64,000 nt of DNA from Myxococcota bacterium (GTDB lineage: Bacteria > Myxococcota_A > Polyangia > JAAYKL01), in NCBI GenBank assembly GCA_030065855.1, contig JASJCT010000014.1:1-64000 (forward strand), given 5' to 3'. A program made the position numbers and the translations under genes. The notes below the pieces were generated by a model, which did no database searches, had not been told where the DNA came from, and saw nothing but the letters and a program-made list of their open reading frames with translations. Shown in pieces: positions 17,149 to 27,012 of the stretch (the stretch's first letter is position 1; the number at the start of each line of letters is the position of its first letter).

Positions 17149-17244
17149 TGTCAGTGCATGTTACAGCGTGTCACCTGACACATCGTCGGTGGTAAGTTGC
17201 GAATCAGGGAACAGGTGCTTGCTGAATTGAAAAGCCAGGTGTCA
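17149..17244. promoter_or_regulatory. Cluster of TGTCA half-sites with a 14-bp palindrome
   Basis: The 325-bp divergent region 17020-17344 contains TGTCA at 17149, 17169 and 17240. The second is part of the perfect palindrome GTGTCACCTGACAC (17168-17181). Such a layout suggests binding of a dimeric regulator near the start of the 915-residue gene. The regulator is unknown. Confidence 0.4.
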
Positions 17245-17295
17245 GCTGGGTATCATTTCAAATAAAGTGTAAAATTTCATAAATATAGCATTGTA

Positions 17296-17324
17296 TTGAT
17301 CTCACGGGCACGGTATCTTATTCT
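17296..17324 (+). promoter_or_regulatory. Candidate kinase promoter
   Basis: TTGATC (17296-17301) and TATTCT (17319-17324) are spaced by 17 nt. Initiation would lie about 14 nt before the kinase ATG, giving a near-leaderless message, which agrees with the lack of a clear ribosome site. Confidence 0.4.
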
Positions 17325-17344
17325 CGCTGATAATAACGCACAAT

Positions 17345-18286
17345 ATGAGGAAATCCACGGTGCCATCGAAGTTTCCAACGCCCCCAAACCTGGGCCGTCC
17401 AGGGGCATCAACCAGGTCCCTGAGTATAAAGGTGCGGCCAGATCCATTACAGGGTCGGATCGTACTGAGCCGGTATCGCGTCAATGCCAGATTGGCGCGG
17501 GGTGGTATGTCCTCGGTCTATCTTACGCGGGATATGCAGTCCGGGAAACTATACGCGATGAAGGTGTTGCGCCAGGATTTGGTTCTCAGGCCTCGTGCGC
17601 GAACCCGATTTCTCAACGAGTGCAAGGCGATTCAACGCATCGACCATCCCAATGTGGTTCGGATTTTCGACATCGGCGAAATGGATGATGGCCGCATTTG
17701 CCTCGTGATGGAGTACGTCCCAGGTGCAGCGCTCAGAAAACTATTAAAGGACGGAGCAATGCCCTTAGTGGATGTGATTTCTATTATTCGCGATGTCACT
17801 GCCGGCTTGGCCGCAGCCCATGATCAATGCATCATCCACCGAGATCTAAAGCCGGAAAATGTATTAATTCCTCCCAGAGCAGCTCGGCAGCGGGAAGGGG
17901 CACCGAACGTTAAAATCGTTGATTTTGGAATCGCCCGCATCCTCGATGCCCCGCGGATTACCACAACCCAGCACGTGATGGGGACACCCCAGTATATCGC
18001 GCCAGAGCAAGCAATGGGCAGGCATCTGGATCACAGAGCTGATATCTACGCCTTGGGGGTGATGGCCTACGAAATGCTCACCGGAGAGCTTCCCTTTTCC
18101 AGCGATGATCCGGATTTTCTCTTGCGCCAACACGTGAGCATGCCTCCGCCGCCCCTGAGCAAACACGCGATCCGAGAACCCATTCCTGAGGATCTCCAAT
18201 ATTTCGTGATGAGGTGTTTGTCGAAATCACCCCAGAATCGACCGGCAGACATGGCTGAGGTGTCAATGTTATTGGCTCGCCTCTAG
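17345..18286 (+). CDS. Soluble Hanks-type Ser/Thr protein kinase
   Basis: The 313-residue protein is almost only a kinase domain (about 42-313). It has the Gly-rich loop (LARGGMSSVY), beta-3 Lys (YAMKVL), HRDLKPENVL, DFGIAR, and the APE motif (IAPEQA). All catalytic residues are present, so activity is expected. A basic, Pro-rich N-terminal 40 residues precede it. No membrane anchor, PASTA, TPR or other sensor domain is attached, so input must come from a partner. The start ATG lacks a strong ribosome site and the promoter predicts a very short leader. Substrates are unknown; the pseudokinase at 7789-9996 and the divergent 915-residue protein are the nearest candidates, by position only. Confidence 0.92.
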   Translation: MRKSTVPSKFPTPPNLGRPGASTRSLSIKVRPDPLQGRIVLSRYRVNARLARGGMSSVYLTRDMQSGKLYAMKVLRQDLVLRPRARTRFLNECKAIQRIDHPNVVRIFDIGEMDDGRICLVMEYVPGAALRKLLKDGAMPLVDVISIIRDVTAGLAAAHDQCIIHRDLKPENVLIPPRAARQREGAPNVKIVDFGIARILDAPRITTTQHVMGTPQYIAPEQAMGRHLDHRADIYALGVMAYEMLTGELPFSSDDPDFLLRQHVSMPPPPLSKHAIREPIPEDLQYFVMRCLSKSPQNRPADMAEVSMLLARL

Positions 18287-18304
18287 CGCCGACGCTTTCG
18301 GCAC

Positions 18305-20362
18305 CTATTGGCTGACATCTGGCCGGCGCCTATTTTCAAACCAATGCCTGGCCGCTAGCATCTGCTTACGCTGATCAGCTGGAGCTCTGCGCTTGCACGT
18401 CTGACGCTCTTCTGAGCCTGGGGGCGCTGCCCACCTGATTTCAGGACAGTCATTTGGATTGTACGCCACCTCTAACGCCTTTTTTCGAGACACAATGTCG
18501 TATAGGCGAAGGGTCCATTGGGATCCATCGGATCGGGTATATTGAAACGTCGTACTCAAGAGGCTCTGGTCTCGCAATGCTTCGAGCTCGTTTTTGAGTT
18601 TGCTCTTATGCATACCAGGATCGACCGCATAAAGATCTAGGTTTTGGATAGCATGCTTTGGAAAGGCCATGATGTCATCCAGGACCAGCAGGGAGCGCAT
18701 ATCCCGTGCCGGCGTTGAGTAATCCTCCCACGGCCCCGTGGTCTGAAAAATAGCCATCCCCTTGGGCATGGCCATAGGGATCCCTCTTTTGCGCTGCATG
18801 TGTTCTTCGCCCAGAGACACCGCCGTTGCTCTTTCCACCATGGTCTGGCGCAATACTTCAATTTTGGACCTCAAAACTTGACGCGGATCAACTGGAAGTG
18901 GATTGAGCAGTTGATAGACGCGGTTATAGAACTGCCCAGGTGCGGATATGCGGGATTGTTCGTCCGAGGTTCGCGGGAATCCACTGCTGGGGCCGAGCTC
19001 GGTATTGGTGCGATATCTAACCTCCCCTTGGCTATACACTGCAGGGCGAAATGCCTTGAATCCATCCGTGGGCACCCGGTGGTTAAAAACAAACGTTCCT
19101 TTTGAAAACGGCTTGTGGGTCACGGTCCTGTCTGGATGGGCGTCTATCCCATACAAGGCGCCAATGGCGCTTTTTGATTGCGGCTGCCATTGGGTCACCA
19201 GAAGGACGTGCCCCCCTGCATCCACAAAAACTACCCCGGGCCGAATGGTTTCCCTGCTGAGAACAATCGGGTAGAAATCGCTGGCATCTGCCTCAGGCGC
19301 TGTCCGCGGGTTGCCAGCGTGGACTTTCCAGTTTAAAGACTTGCGAATAAATTCATTAAACCTGTCAACCGGATGGGCGAGGGCATCAAACCTATCTTCC
19401 AGGTTGCTTCTCGTATCAAAACACGTGGCACCGGTCTTTGCGTTTCCCCGCTTGCACAGATTGAATACAAAGGGAAGGCCCATCTTCCAGGCAAAATACG
19501 CCCGCACGTGATACGGGGCATCTGCACAATCCGGAGACAGGATCACTCGGGGCGTTTGATCTCTGCTGTCTTCGTTTATTCCGAGGGCGCCATAAAGGAT
19601 ATTTCGCCTCGGGTCCTGGAATGCCTGATGCAAGGGGCGCCAGCCCTTCTTGACGCCGGGGCGGACATAGAAAAGCTTGGCCACGAACACCGAGAACAGA
19701 TCTTCCATGTTAGGGGTCCACTCGCGGCGTACTTGCCAAATCCCGGTAATCGGTGTCTTGGCTGCAGGGATGTTCGTATTCGCCGGCGACACCATCAGGT
19801 CAGTGCAAGCCAAGATCCTGCGTTCTGCTGCCCCTTGGTACAGCAACACTCGATAAGGCCCGGCAGGAAGCCCTTTGTAGAACGCGCCCAGTGCTCTGGG
19901 AATGTAGCCCCAGGCCTCTGTGCGCGTCGCTTGGGCGATCTCGCCGTTTCGATCCAGGATCAAAAGGCCGATCGGATCTGCTTGCTCACGGGTCACAGCA
20001 ACGATGCGCAGGGGGATATCGCTTCGGGGTCTGTCTGGAAGCACGTGTATCCAGGAGTGCGCCTGGGCGCCCTCGCGACATCCCATGAGATGATCTCGGC
20101 CCGACTGAACCCCTCGGTCATCTTCCAGAGGCATGGTCAACGACATATCAGCCGCTTCATTGCCTTGGACATCCCGGATTGTAGCGAGGAAAAAAGCGAA
20201 CAGTATTATTTTCAGAGGGGCATTGCCCCGCAGCCAAGTTCCCCCAGATTGCCAAAGACAAGTCAACCGAGTCCCTGTCCAGCCATGACTGCGGCGGAGG
20301 ATATTCATACAGCATATCAACGCACACCGCAGCCGGCGCCTCATACTTACATTGTAACACAT
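18305..20362 (-). CDS. Exported protein with cysteine-hydrolase-like motif
   Basis: This protein is up to 685 residues. A hydrophobic signal-like segment (LKIILFAFFLATIRDVQG) lies near residue 50-67, so translation may begin downstream of the first ATG, possibly at a non-ATG codon; the start is unsettled. The middle has DCADAPYHVRAYFAWKMG, then GHVLLVTQW and GIDAHPDRTV. The order Cys, His, Asp within a compact domain resembles transglutaminase-like or NlpC/P60-like cysteine hydrolases. I infer a periplasmic peptidase or amidase, not a proven one. A remotely similar arrangement is seen at 50565-52253. It converges with the kinase gene, leaving 18 nt between stops. Confidence 0.6.
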   Translation of the reverse strand: MCYNVSMRRRLRCALICCMNILRRSHGWTGTRLTCLWQSGGTWLRGNAPLKIILFAFFLATIRDVQGNEAADMSLTMPLEDDRGVQSGRDHLMGCREGAQAHSWIHVLPDRPRSDIPLRIVAVTREQADPIGLLILDRNGEIAQATRTEAWGYIPRALGAFYKGLPAGPYRVLLYQGAAERRILACTDLMVSPANTNIPAAKTPITGIWQVRREWTPNMEDLFSVFVAKLFYVRPGVKKGWRPLHQAFQDPRRNILYGALGINEDSRDQTPRVILSPDCADAPYHVRAYFAWKMGLPFVFNLCKRGNAKTGATCFDTRSNLEDRFDALAHPVDRFNEFIRKSLNWKVHAGNPRTAPEADASDFYPIVLSRETIRPGVVFVDAGGHVLLVTQWQPQSKSAIGALYGIDAHPDRTVTHKPFSKGTFVFNHRVPTDGFKAFRPAVYSQGEVRYRTNTELGPSSGFPRTSDEQSRISAPGQFYNRVYQLLNPLPVDPRQVLRSKIEVLRQTMVERATAVSLGEEHMQRKRGIPMAMPKGMAIFQTTGPWEDYSTPARDMRSLLVLDDIMAFPKHAIQNLDLYAVDPGMHKSKLKNELEALRDQSLLSTTFQYTRSDGSQWTLRLYDIVSRKKALEVAYNPNDCPEIRWAAPPGSEERQTCKRRAPADQRKQMLAARHWFENRRRPDVSQ

Positions 20363-20476
20363 CTCACGACAAATGCTCGGTCTTGTTTGCGCTATTGCTA
20401 CTTAAAAACCAAAAAATCGTGACATTGCCATGGCACATTGCCTCGTAAAGGGGGGATGCGTTCAGCCTGTTGTCGA

Positions 20477-20497
20477 CATTCACACTGTATGTGAATG
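20477..20497. promoter_or_regulatory. Perfect inverted repeat in a divergent promoter region
   Basis: Arms CATTCACA (20477-20484) and TGTGAATG (20490-20497) flank a 5-nt centre. It lies between the divergent genes 18305-20362 and 20650-23079, suggesting an operator for one or both. The rest of the 287-bp gap shows no gene. Confidence 0.45.
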
Positions 20498-20649
20498 GCA
20501 GACACACTATCACCCGCAATGGGAAAAAGCGTGTCATTTTAGTAATGAATCATGCAGTCACAATAGAAAAAAAGATGGTACGCCACTTGCGTAGCTGTAT
20601 TGGCAAAAGCAATGGGTTCATATTTTTGGCACAATAGCGAAAGAGACCA

Positions 20650-23079
20650 ATGAAAATCGACCTTCATATTCACAGTAAGTTTTCAAATCGGCCCCATGAA
20701 GCGGTTTTAAAAGCAGCTGACTGTGGAGAGTGCTACACCGATCCCAAGCGCGTCTACGACTTGTGTCGGAGTCGCGGGATGGACATGGTGACCATTACCG
20801 ACCACGACACTATCGACGGGGGACTCGAAATTGCCCATTTGCCCTTTGTGTTCCTTTCCGAGGAAATCACCGCCACATTTCCCGAGGATGGTACGGACGT
20901 GCATGTGGTCGCGCTCGACATCAATGCGGCGCAGCACAAGGAGATCCAGCGCCTGCGAGGCAACATTTACGAGCTGGTCGACTATCTCCGGGACGCACGC
21001 ATTCCCCATTTTGCCGCCCATCCCCTGTCCGGCCCCAACGATCCATTCAAACCAGAGCATGTTCAGAAGCTCATCTTGCTCTTCACCCACTTGGAAGGGT
21101 GCAATGGCACCCGCGAAAAGGCGTCCAGCGACGCCTTATGCCGCATATTGAGCGGTATGACACACTCGGATATCGACGAATGGGCCGCGCGACACCGCAT
21201 CGAACCCTGCAGAAGGGATCCCCAGCGATTTCTAACTGGTGGCTCAGATGACCACGCGGGATTATCTGCTGCGCGCGCATACACGATTTTTCCAGACGCC
21301 CATGCCACGCGTGCATCCCTCAGGGACGCATTTTTCAAGGGGGCTATCGAGATCGGTGGTGCACCTGGCACAGGAGAATTGCTCGGTCACAGCATCTACA
21401 GCGTGACCATGGGATATTTCCAACATTCAAAGAGCAAGTCCGCATTCAATGCGCTGTGGGAGGAAGGGGACGGCAAAAGCAATGCCCCTGCGGGCTCAGG
21501 GGTGAATCGGCAGAGACGCATCGTAGGGATTATCGAGGATTCCCTGCGCCGCGCCCAATCCCTTTCTCTGGAACACCTCGTCGTAAAGAGCCATACAGAT
21601 GCGGCCCAGGTAACGTTGGGAACCCTCGGCCGGACGATTTTGAGGGAAGTTACAAGGGCGTTTACCGATGATCTGGTGACAGCGTCGGAAAAGGTAGATC
21701 TAGAAGGTGCGTTTGATGCAATTCCCGGACTCTTGTCCGCTGCCTCGATGGCACTGCCTTATCTATTTGGATACCGCTATACCGTGCGAGATAGGGAAGC
21801 AGCTGATCGTCTCGCAGGATCGCTGGGGTTTGACAACGACGCTGAAACAGACTGCAAGGTGGCGATATTCACCGATACCGGGCTGGATATCAACGGCGTA
21901 GCCCTGGGGTTGAACCGCCTGGTGCGCGCCATGCGTCAACAGGGCGCCGATGTAAGGCTCGTCATTTGTACGAGTGAGATTCCCAAGCAGAACCCAGAGT
22001 TGCTCGATATCGATGATGGCTTGACCGTCATGCCCGCACTGCGAGAAATTCCCCTGCCTATCTATAACGAGCTCAAACTGGGGATTCCATCCCTGATCGA
22101 CGTAATGGATTACCTGTCGAGAGAGCGCATTAAGGTCGTGCAGGTGTCCACGCCTGGCCCCCTAGGGCTGATAGCTGCCCTGGCCGCTAAACTATGCGGA
22201 CTGCCCATTGTGGCCAATTATCACACAGCACTGCCTCAGTACGCGGTCCGATTGACAGGAGATGCGTCCTTTGGCGCCCTGGTCAAATCTCTTGTGGCTG
22301 CGTTCTATCGCATGGCCGATCACGTCATTGTCCCGTCCCAAGCGGTGATCGAAACCCTGGTGGCCTTTGGCGTGCAAAAAGATCGGATTGCCTTGCTACA
22401 GAGAGGGGTAGAAACAGAGCGATTTCGACCGTCAAAGGCCAACCCGCATACATGGGGACGCTTTGGACTAAACGGTTCGCCAAAACTTATTTACGTGGGA
22501 CGCGTTTCCCGAGAAAAAGGGCTCGATACGCTTCTCGATGCATTTGGGGAAATGCGACATTGTGGTGTCGATGCAGATCTTGTCATCGTGGGTGATGGCC
22601 CCTATAAAGAAGCGCTCAGTGAGCGAACCGACGATCCCAATGTGATCTTTGTCGGATATCGCACTGGTGAGGAGCTCAGCCAATTGTTTGCTTCGGCCGA
22701 CGTATTTGTATTTCCAAGTGCCACAGACACCTTTGGCAATGCAGTGCTTGAGGCGCAAGCGTCTGGGCTTCCGTCCGTCGTTGTCGACCGCGGTGGCCCT
22801 GCTGAGCAGGTCACACCAGACGTCCACGGCCTTGTCGTACCTGCCGGCGATGCAGGGGCCATGGCCGAGGGAATGGCGCGGCTCGTACTGGACAAAGAAC
22901 TGCGAAAAGAAATGGGAGGCATTGCCCGTAGGCGGGCACTGGCACACACGGCAGCAAAGGCCGCAAAAGCCCATTTTCAGTTCTATCTCTCGGTTTGGAA
23001 ACCAACATCCAACACCAACGTTTTGTCGTTCCCTCACATTTCCGATAGGCCATCCCACTATCAGCGCGCTGCCCAGTAA
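20650..23079 (+). CDS. PHP-domain phosphoesterase fused to GT4 glycosyltransferase
   Basis: The 809-residue protein has two enzyme parts. The N-terminal PHP metal-dependent phosphoesterase domain shows all its metal-ligand motifs: DLHIHSKFS (4-12), TDHDT (near 50), EEIT, AHPLS and GGSDDH (near 199). The C-terminal half is a GT-B glycosyltransferase of family 4: a GRVSREKGLDTLLDAF donor loop near residue 617, VIVGDGP, and the E-x7-E-like segment DTFGNAVLEAQASGLP. A linker of about 200 residues lies between. It probably builds or remodels a glycolipid or glycan in the cytoplasm, with the PHP part acting on a phosphorylated sugar. Substrates cannot be deduced. It is followed by the MinD-PilZ gene. 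Confidence 0.9.
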   Translation: MKIDLHIHSKFSNRPHEAVLKAADCGECYTDPKRVYDLCRSRGMDMVTITDHDTIDGGLEIAHLPFVFLSEEITATFPEDGTDVHVVALDINAAQHKEIQRLRGNIYELVDYLRDARIPHFAAHPLSGPNDPFKPEHVQKLILLFTHLEGCNGTREKASSDALCRILSGMTHSDIDEWAARHRIEPCRRDPQRFLTGGSDDHAGLSAARAYTIFPDAHATRASLRDAFFKGAIEIGGAPGTGELLGHSIYSVTMGYFQHSKSKSAFNALWEEGDGKSNAPAGSGVNRQRRIVGIIEDSLRRAQSLSLEHLVVKSHTDAAQVTLGTLGRTILREVTRAFTDDLVTASEKVDLEGAFDAIPGLLSAASMALPYLFGYRYTVRDREAADRLAGSLGFDNDAETDCKVAIFTDTGLDINGVALGLNRLVRAMRQQGADVRLVICTSEIPKQNPELLDIDDGLTVMPALREIPLPIYNELKLGIPSLIDVMDYLSRERIKVVQVSTPGPLGLIAALAAKLCGLPIVANYHTALPQYAVRLTGDASFGALVKSLVAAFYRMADHVIVPSQAVIETLVAFGVQKDRIALLQRGVETERFRPSKANPHTWGRFGLNGSPKLIYVGRVSREKGLDTLLDAFGEMRHCGVDADLVIVGDGPYKEALSERTDDPNVIFVGYRTGEELSQLFASADVFVFPSATDTFGNAVLEAQASGLPSVVVDRGGPAEQVTPDVHGLVVPAGDAGAMAEGMARLVLDKELRKEMGGIARRRALAHTAAKAAKAHFQFYLSVWKPTSNTNVLSFPHISDRPSHYQRAAQ

Positions 23080-23201
23080 CCTTGAAATACTTACCTCCAG
23101 AACCACTGGGATGACCACAAGATGGCGCAGCCGACTAAACTTTATTCACAACAGGCCGTAACAGGCATTGAGGGTACGCGTTGTCCCTGTGGGGCGGATG
23201 T

Positions 23202-24524
23202 ATGTCCAAGCAAACCATTGCAATCGGCGGCGGAAAGGGCGGTGTGGGCAAAAGCCTGATCGCGGCTAATCTGGCCATTGCCATGGCTCAGGCAAATCGC
23301 CGCGTCGTTCTCATCGATGCGGATCTAGGCGGGGCAAACTTGCACACCCTGTTTGGTATTGACCGACCCAAAATCCTTCTCGAACACTTTATCGCAAAAC
23401 GGGTCGGTAACCTGGCAGAAACGCTCCTACCAACGCCAGACCCGAGGTTGAGCATTATCTGCGGCGGTATGCCAGTACTGGGCACAGCCAATCCAGTACA
23501 TAGCCAAAAAATGAAGCTGATCCGGCATATTCTGGCATTGGAAGCAGACGTGATCGTTCTGGATATTGGCGCTGGTATCGGGTTCAACGTGCTCGATCTG
23601 TTTAATGCCGCAGAGATCAAAATCGCTGTCTTTACCCCACAATTGACGTCCCTACACAATGGATATGGCTTCCTAAAGGCCGCCATTCATCGACACCTGC
23701 AGCGTTCATTGACACCGTCTGTCAGGGACTGCTTCGCATCCACTGGACCCGAATCCGGCGCAGAGTCCCTATCAGATGTGCTGAACCGCTTGGATCATCT
23801 CGATAAAGACGAGGCGCATAAGGCCAGATCCATCCTTCTATCTGAGAAATTATACCTCCTCGGCAATATGGTCAGAACGTCAAAGGAAGGCCAGGTCATC
23901 GGTGCTGTTGGCAAAATGATAAAAGACCACCTTCAAATGGATGCGCCACTTTTAGGCAATGTTCGCTACGGGGAAAAAATTCAAAAATCTGTCAACGAGC
24001 GCCGCCCCTTCATGCTGTGGGCAGGTATCGAATCCAATGCGTTGACCTTTCGAAATATGGCCACAACCCTGCTCACCACACCCACCCGTTCCCTCATACC
24101 CAAAGTGCCTGGAGAAGCGGATCAGGCAGCGACAGATGCGGGTCCTGAGCAGTACAATCGGAAGCACCCGCGCTTTCCGGTGCGCCGCATCCGCGGCATG
24201 TTAAAGATTAACAACCTGAGTATTCCCGGGCATGTTCGCAACGTGGCATATGGCGGCGTCCTGGTGGCATTTGATAAAGCAGTACCAAACCCTGGTGATG
24301 GTAAACTGACCATCGGTCCTACGGCAGACGGCACTGTGGTCGATGTACTGGTCCGGGAACGCCACCGGGATGCATCAGGGCGGCAAATTGGATTCTCTTT
24401 TCGGGAGATCGGTGCGGTGACGAGAACAGCCATTGCGAGCCTGGTTGCATCTGCTGCAGCATCAACAGCCGTTCGGCGCACCCCTACTGCTGGACTCTCG
24501 CAAACGCCGTATTCAGCAGAGTAG
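23202..24524 (+). CDS. MinD/ParA-family ATPase fused to a C-terminal PilZ domain
   Basis: The 440-residue protein starts with a deviant Walker A ([10 protein letters not shown]) and has [10 protein letters not shown] and VIVLDIGAG, typical of MinD/FlhG-like ATPases. Residues about 320-425 form a PilZ domain: [13 protein letters not shown] supplies the c-di-GMP-binding Arg motif, and NVAYGGVLV matches the D/N-x-S-x-x-G motif except for Ala in place of Ser. A positioning or polarity ATPase gated by c-di-GMP is the obvious inference. The ATG at 23202 is preceded only by a weak G-rich site. The gene converges with the C25 protease; the reading frames overlap by 41 nt at 24484-24524. Confidence 0.88.
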   Translation: MSKQTIAIGGGKGGVGKSLIAANLAIAMAQANRRVVLIDADLGGANLHTLFGIDRPKILLEHFIAKRVGNLAETLLPTPDPRLSIICGGMPVLGTANPVHSQKMKLIRHILALEADVIVLDIGAGIGFNVLDLFNAAEIKIAVFTPQLTSLHNGYGFLKAAIHRHLQRSLTPSVRDCFASTGPESGAESLSDVLNRLDHLDKDEAHKARSILLSEKLYLLGNMVRTSKEGQVIGAVGKMIKDHLQMDAPLLGNVRYGEKIQKSVNERRPFMLWAGIESNALTFRNMATTLLTTPTRSLIPKVPGEADQAATDAGPEQYNRKHPRFPVRRIRGMLKINNLSIPGHVRNVAYGGVLVAFDKAVPNPGDGKLTIGPTADGTVVDVLVRERHRDASGRQIGFSFREIGAVTRTAIASLVASAAASTAVRRTPTAGLSQTPYSAE

Positions 24525-26901
24525 TCACAAGACCAGCTTGATTTAACGTGCGGCTTCCGGTTGCGCGACAACCACAGGCCCCGTCCTCTCCTGAGTTGCT
24601 GTCGCCATCGCTATCGCTGTCAGTATCTGAATCGCTGTCTGAGTCACTGTCCGCGTCTGAATCTGAATCTGAATCCGTATCACTGTCCGAGTCACTGTCC
24701 GTGTCCGCATCTGAGTCTGAATCCGTATCTGAATCTGAATCCGTATCGCTGTCCGAGTCACTGTCTGTATCCGTATCTGTATCTGAATCTGTATCGCTGT
24801 CCGTATCTGTGTCTGTATCACTGTCCGTATCTGTATCGGTATCGCTGTCCGTATCTGTATCCGTGTCCGTATCCGTATCCGTGTCTATATCTCCCTGACC
24901 GATAATATTAATGGCCGGGTCGCCAAAGAGGTTTGTTTGGTAATATACCCACCGCATAACATCTTCGTTGATGCGCTCTATGAAGTCCTCTTTGTGATCC
25001 GCGTGTACCTGGCCCATTATCTTCATATCTTCACCGAACACAGCATCCCAGAATTGTCGGTGATATCGATTAGATGGGCCGTCCAGGGAGTTTGACAAGC
25101 CATATCCGTAACGGGCGTTAAACACCACCGCAAAGGCACCGCCCTCAGCAATGGTGGTAAAGTATTCAGCCATGCAGTTTGAAGAATCAAACGAGCCCGG
25201 ATAGCACCCCTGGGAATAGGCAAAAAAGTATCTCGTATTTGAAAGATTTGTCACGCTGGAGGATCCGAGTTGCATGACGTTTGATGTGCTTGCATGTCCC
25301 AGGTGGTTAATCCAAGCATAGGTTTCCGAATTCATTTTTTGGACCAGGTCGCCACCGCTCCACGATTGATCTTTTTCATACAGGGTATCTGTTGTAAAAG
25401 ACGGATCAGAGGCGAACCCCACTGTGTCGTACATGAAGTCAGATCCATGGACAATTTGCTCCAATTGGTCCTTGGCGTATTCAGACGGGCCGCCAAAACC
25501 GAGGTGCTCGCCGACCATCAGGTGGCTATGCTTGAACTCGCCCTCTGGATCTTCGTTCTCAAATGAAATGGTCTTGTGCACCCAATTTGCCACTTGAGCA
25601 GTGTCGTCCGAGGGTACACGTCCCACATACACATCGAACAATAGGTCCACATCGCCGCCGTTTTCCCCGTCTGCTGGCTCACCCCATTGGTTGTCACCGT
25701 CTCCATTGTACGGACCGTCCAGGCAGGCGTAATAGATATCTGCTGGCATGTTGTCGATAGTCGGCTGGGATTGATCCGGATCGTTGGCAACCACATAGAG
25801 CTGTCTATCTGGAACGATATCTGTATCGCCAACCAATAACACATAGTGGATGCCAACGGTGTTGTACTTATCGATGATGTAGTTTCTGAGCTTTTCCGCA
25901 TCGTCCTCGCCAGGGAAGGTGCTCGTTATGGTTTCCATTGTTTCTATTTCGGTCTCAATGCCCAGGCCAACCTTGTGATCCATAAAATCCTGAATGCTGT
26001 TTGCGCCGCTGGCCTCGGCGAACGCCTGGCTTGTAATGATGATGTATTTGGTATCTCGGTCACCTGACTTAGCCACAGCGGCCTCATATCCCGCGAGGGT
26101 CTCGGGATTTTCAACCCAATCGGCAATGCCAAAAAGGGGACTGGGGCGTACGGCATTGCCAGTCTCTGATGCAGTATCTGGTGCCAGGTCTATTTCAAGG
26201 GTTATCTGTGGGTAATAGTGCACTGCCTGCCTGACTGGGTTGTATTTTATCGGATACAGATTAGCGACGAGGATTGATATGCCGCGGCGTTTTTGGATAC
26301 CGATCACCTCGGTATCCCAAGCTGGGAAAAGCGCATCCACAGCATAGGTCTTTTCACTGGGAAGGGTCTTTTGGTGGGTTATCCCCTTGATCAGCGGTTG
26401 GGGTGCAGGTGCAGGCGCGATGAAGTGGGATCCCTTTAGGGTCTGTCTCTCCCCTGGCTTCATTGCAATGGCTTCTACCTTGTAACCATATGGAATAACT
26501 ACCTTAACCGGGATGAACGGTATCATGGGATGGCCGGTCTTCATCCGGACGGGGGCATGGCCCAATCTCAGGGATTCCCATGTGTGTTGAGAATAATCCT
26601 GCAGTCTAGGGTGCAGCCCACGGCTATCTCTATCTGAAACGCGATAATCAACAGGGGCCGTGGTTGGCGCTAACAGTTCGTATTCCAAAGCGATTTTCTG
26701 GGTGGAGATCTCTTTTACCCGGACGAGAATGGGTCCATCGCCGGCTGGCATGTCGCTGTTTGGGATTGATGTCAGCGAACGCGGGGGCTGCCAATCAGAT
26801 CCATCTGGCTGCGTTGCAAAAGAAGGAGAACTGAAAAAAATTATTAATGATAATCCACCTAATAAAGCAACCCATAGAACATTATTGGATTTCCTAGTCA
26901 T
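24484..26901 (-). CDS. Secreted C25 (gingipain-type) cysteine protease with DS/DT tail
   Basis: The 805-residue protein has a signal peptide, an N-terminal propeptide-like region (to about 230), and a peptidase C25 catalytic domain. The His is in NHLGHAS (near 537) and the nucleophile in SQGCYPG (near 565), the same order as gingipains. A sandwich-type end ([12 protein letters not shown]) is followed by about 95 residues of Asp-Thr/Asp-Ser repeats and a tail containing [10 protein letters not shown], a short hydrophobic stretch and few basic residues. This resembles a weak MYXO-CTERM-like sorting tail. AAGGAG lies 6 nt before the ATG. It is probably an extracellular or cell-surface endopeptidase. 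Confidence 0.9.
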   Translation of the reverse strand: MTRKSNNVLWVALLGGLSLIIFFSSPSFATQPDGSDWQPPRSLTSIPNSDMPAGDGPILVRVKEISTQKIALEYELLAPTTAPVDYRVSDRDSRGLHPRLQDYSQHTWESLRLGHAPVRMKTGHPMIPFIPVKVVIPYGYKVEAIAMKPGERQTLKGSHFIAPAPAPQPLIKGITHQKTLPSEKTYAVDALFPAWDTEVIGIQKRRGISILVANLYPIKYNPVRQAVHYYPQITLEIDLAPDTASETGNAVRPSPLFGIADWVENPETLAGYEAAVAKSGDRDTKYIIITSQAFAEASGANSIQDFMDHKVGLGIETEIETMETITSTFPGEDDAEKLRNYIIDKYNTVGIHYVLLVGDTDIVPDRQLYVVANDPDQSQPTIDNMPADIYYACLDGPYNGDGDNQWGEPADGENGGDVDLLFDVYVGRVPSDDTAQVANWVHKTISFENEDPEGEFKHSHLMVGEHLGFGGPSEYAKDQLEQIVHGSDFMYDTVGFASDPSFTTDTLYEKDQSWSGGDLVQKMNSETYAWINHLGHASTSNVMQLGSSSVTNLSNTRYFFAYSQGCYPGSFDSSNCMAEYFTTIAEGGAFAVVFNARYGYGLSNSLDGPSNRYHRQFWDAVFGEDMKIMGQVHADHKEDFIERINEDVMRWVYYQTNLFGDPAINIIGQGDIDTDTDTDTDTDTDSDTDTDTDSDTDTDTDSDTDSDTDTDTDSDSDSDTDSDSDTDSDSDADTDSDSDSDTDSDSDSDADSDSDSDSDTDSDSDGDSNSGEDGACGCRATGSRTLNQAGLVTTLLNTAFARVQQ
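24601..24885 (-). repeat. GAYACN/GAYTCN array encoding (Asp-Thr/Ser)n
   Basis: A 285-bp imperfect hexamer array codes first for Asp-Thr, then increasingly for Asp-Ser, in the C-terminal stalk of the C25 protease. It stays in frame throughout. Confidence 0.9.
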
Positions 26902-27012
26902 TCGCTTCTCCTTATCCGTTAATTTGCACCCACATATAGGTATGTTAAGAGTGTCATTTTTTCCAAGCAGCCGTCAAGATAAAGATTTGTAATTTTCCAT
27001 GATTGGGGGAAT

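Noticed and set aside
19373-20422. A 349-residue plus-strand frame opposite the 18305-20362 gene
   Set aside because: Composition is unlike a protein, and the minus-strand frame has a signal-like segment and conserved Cys/His/Asp spacing.
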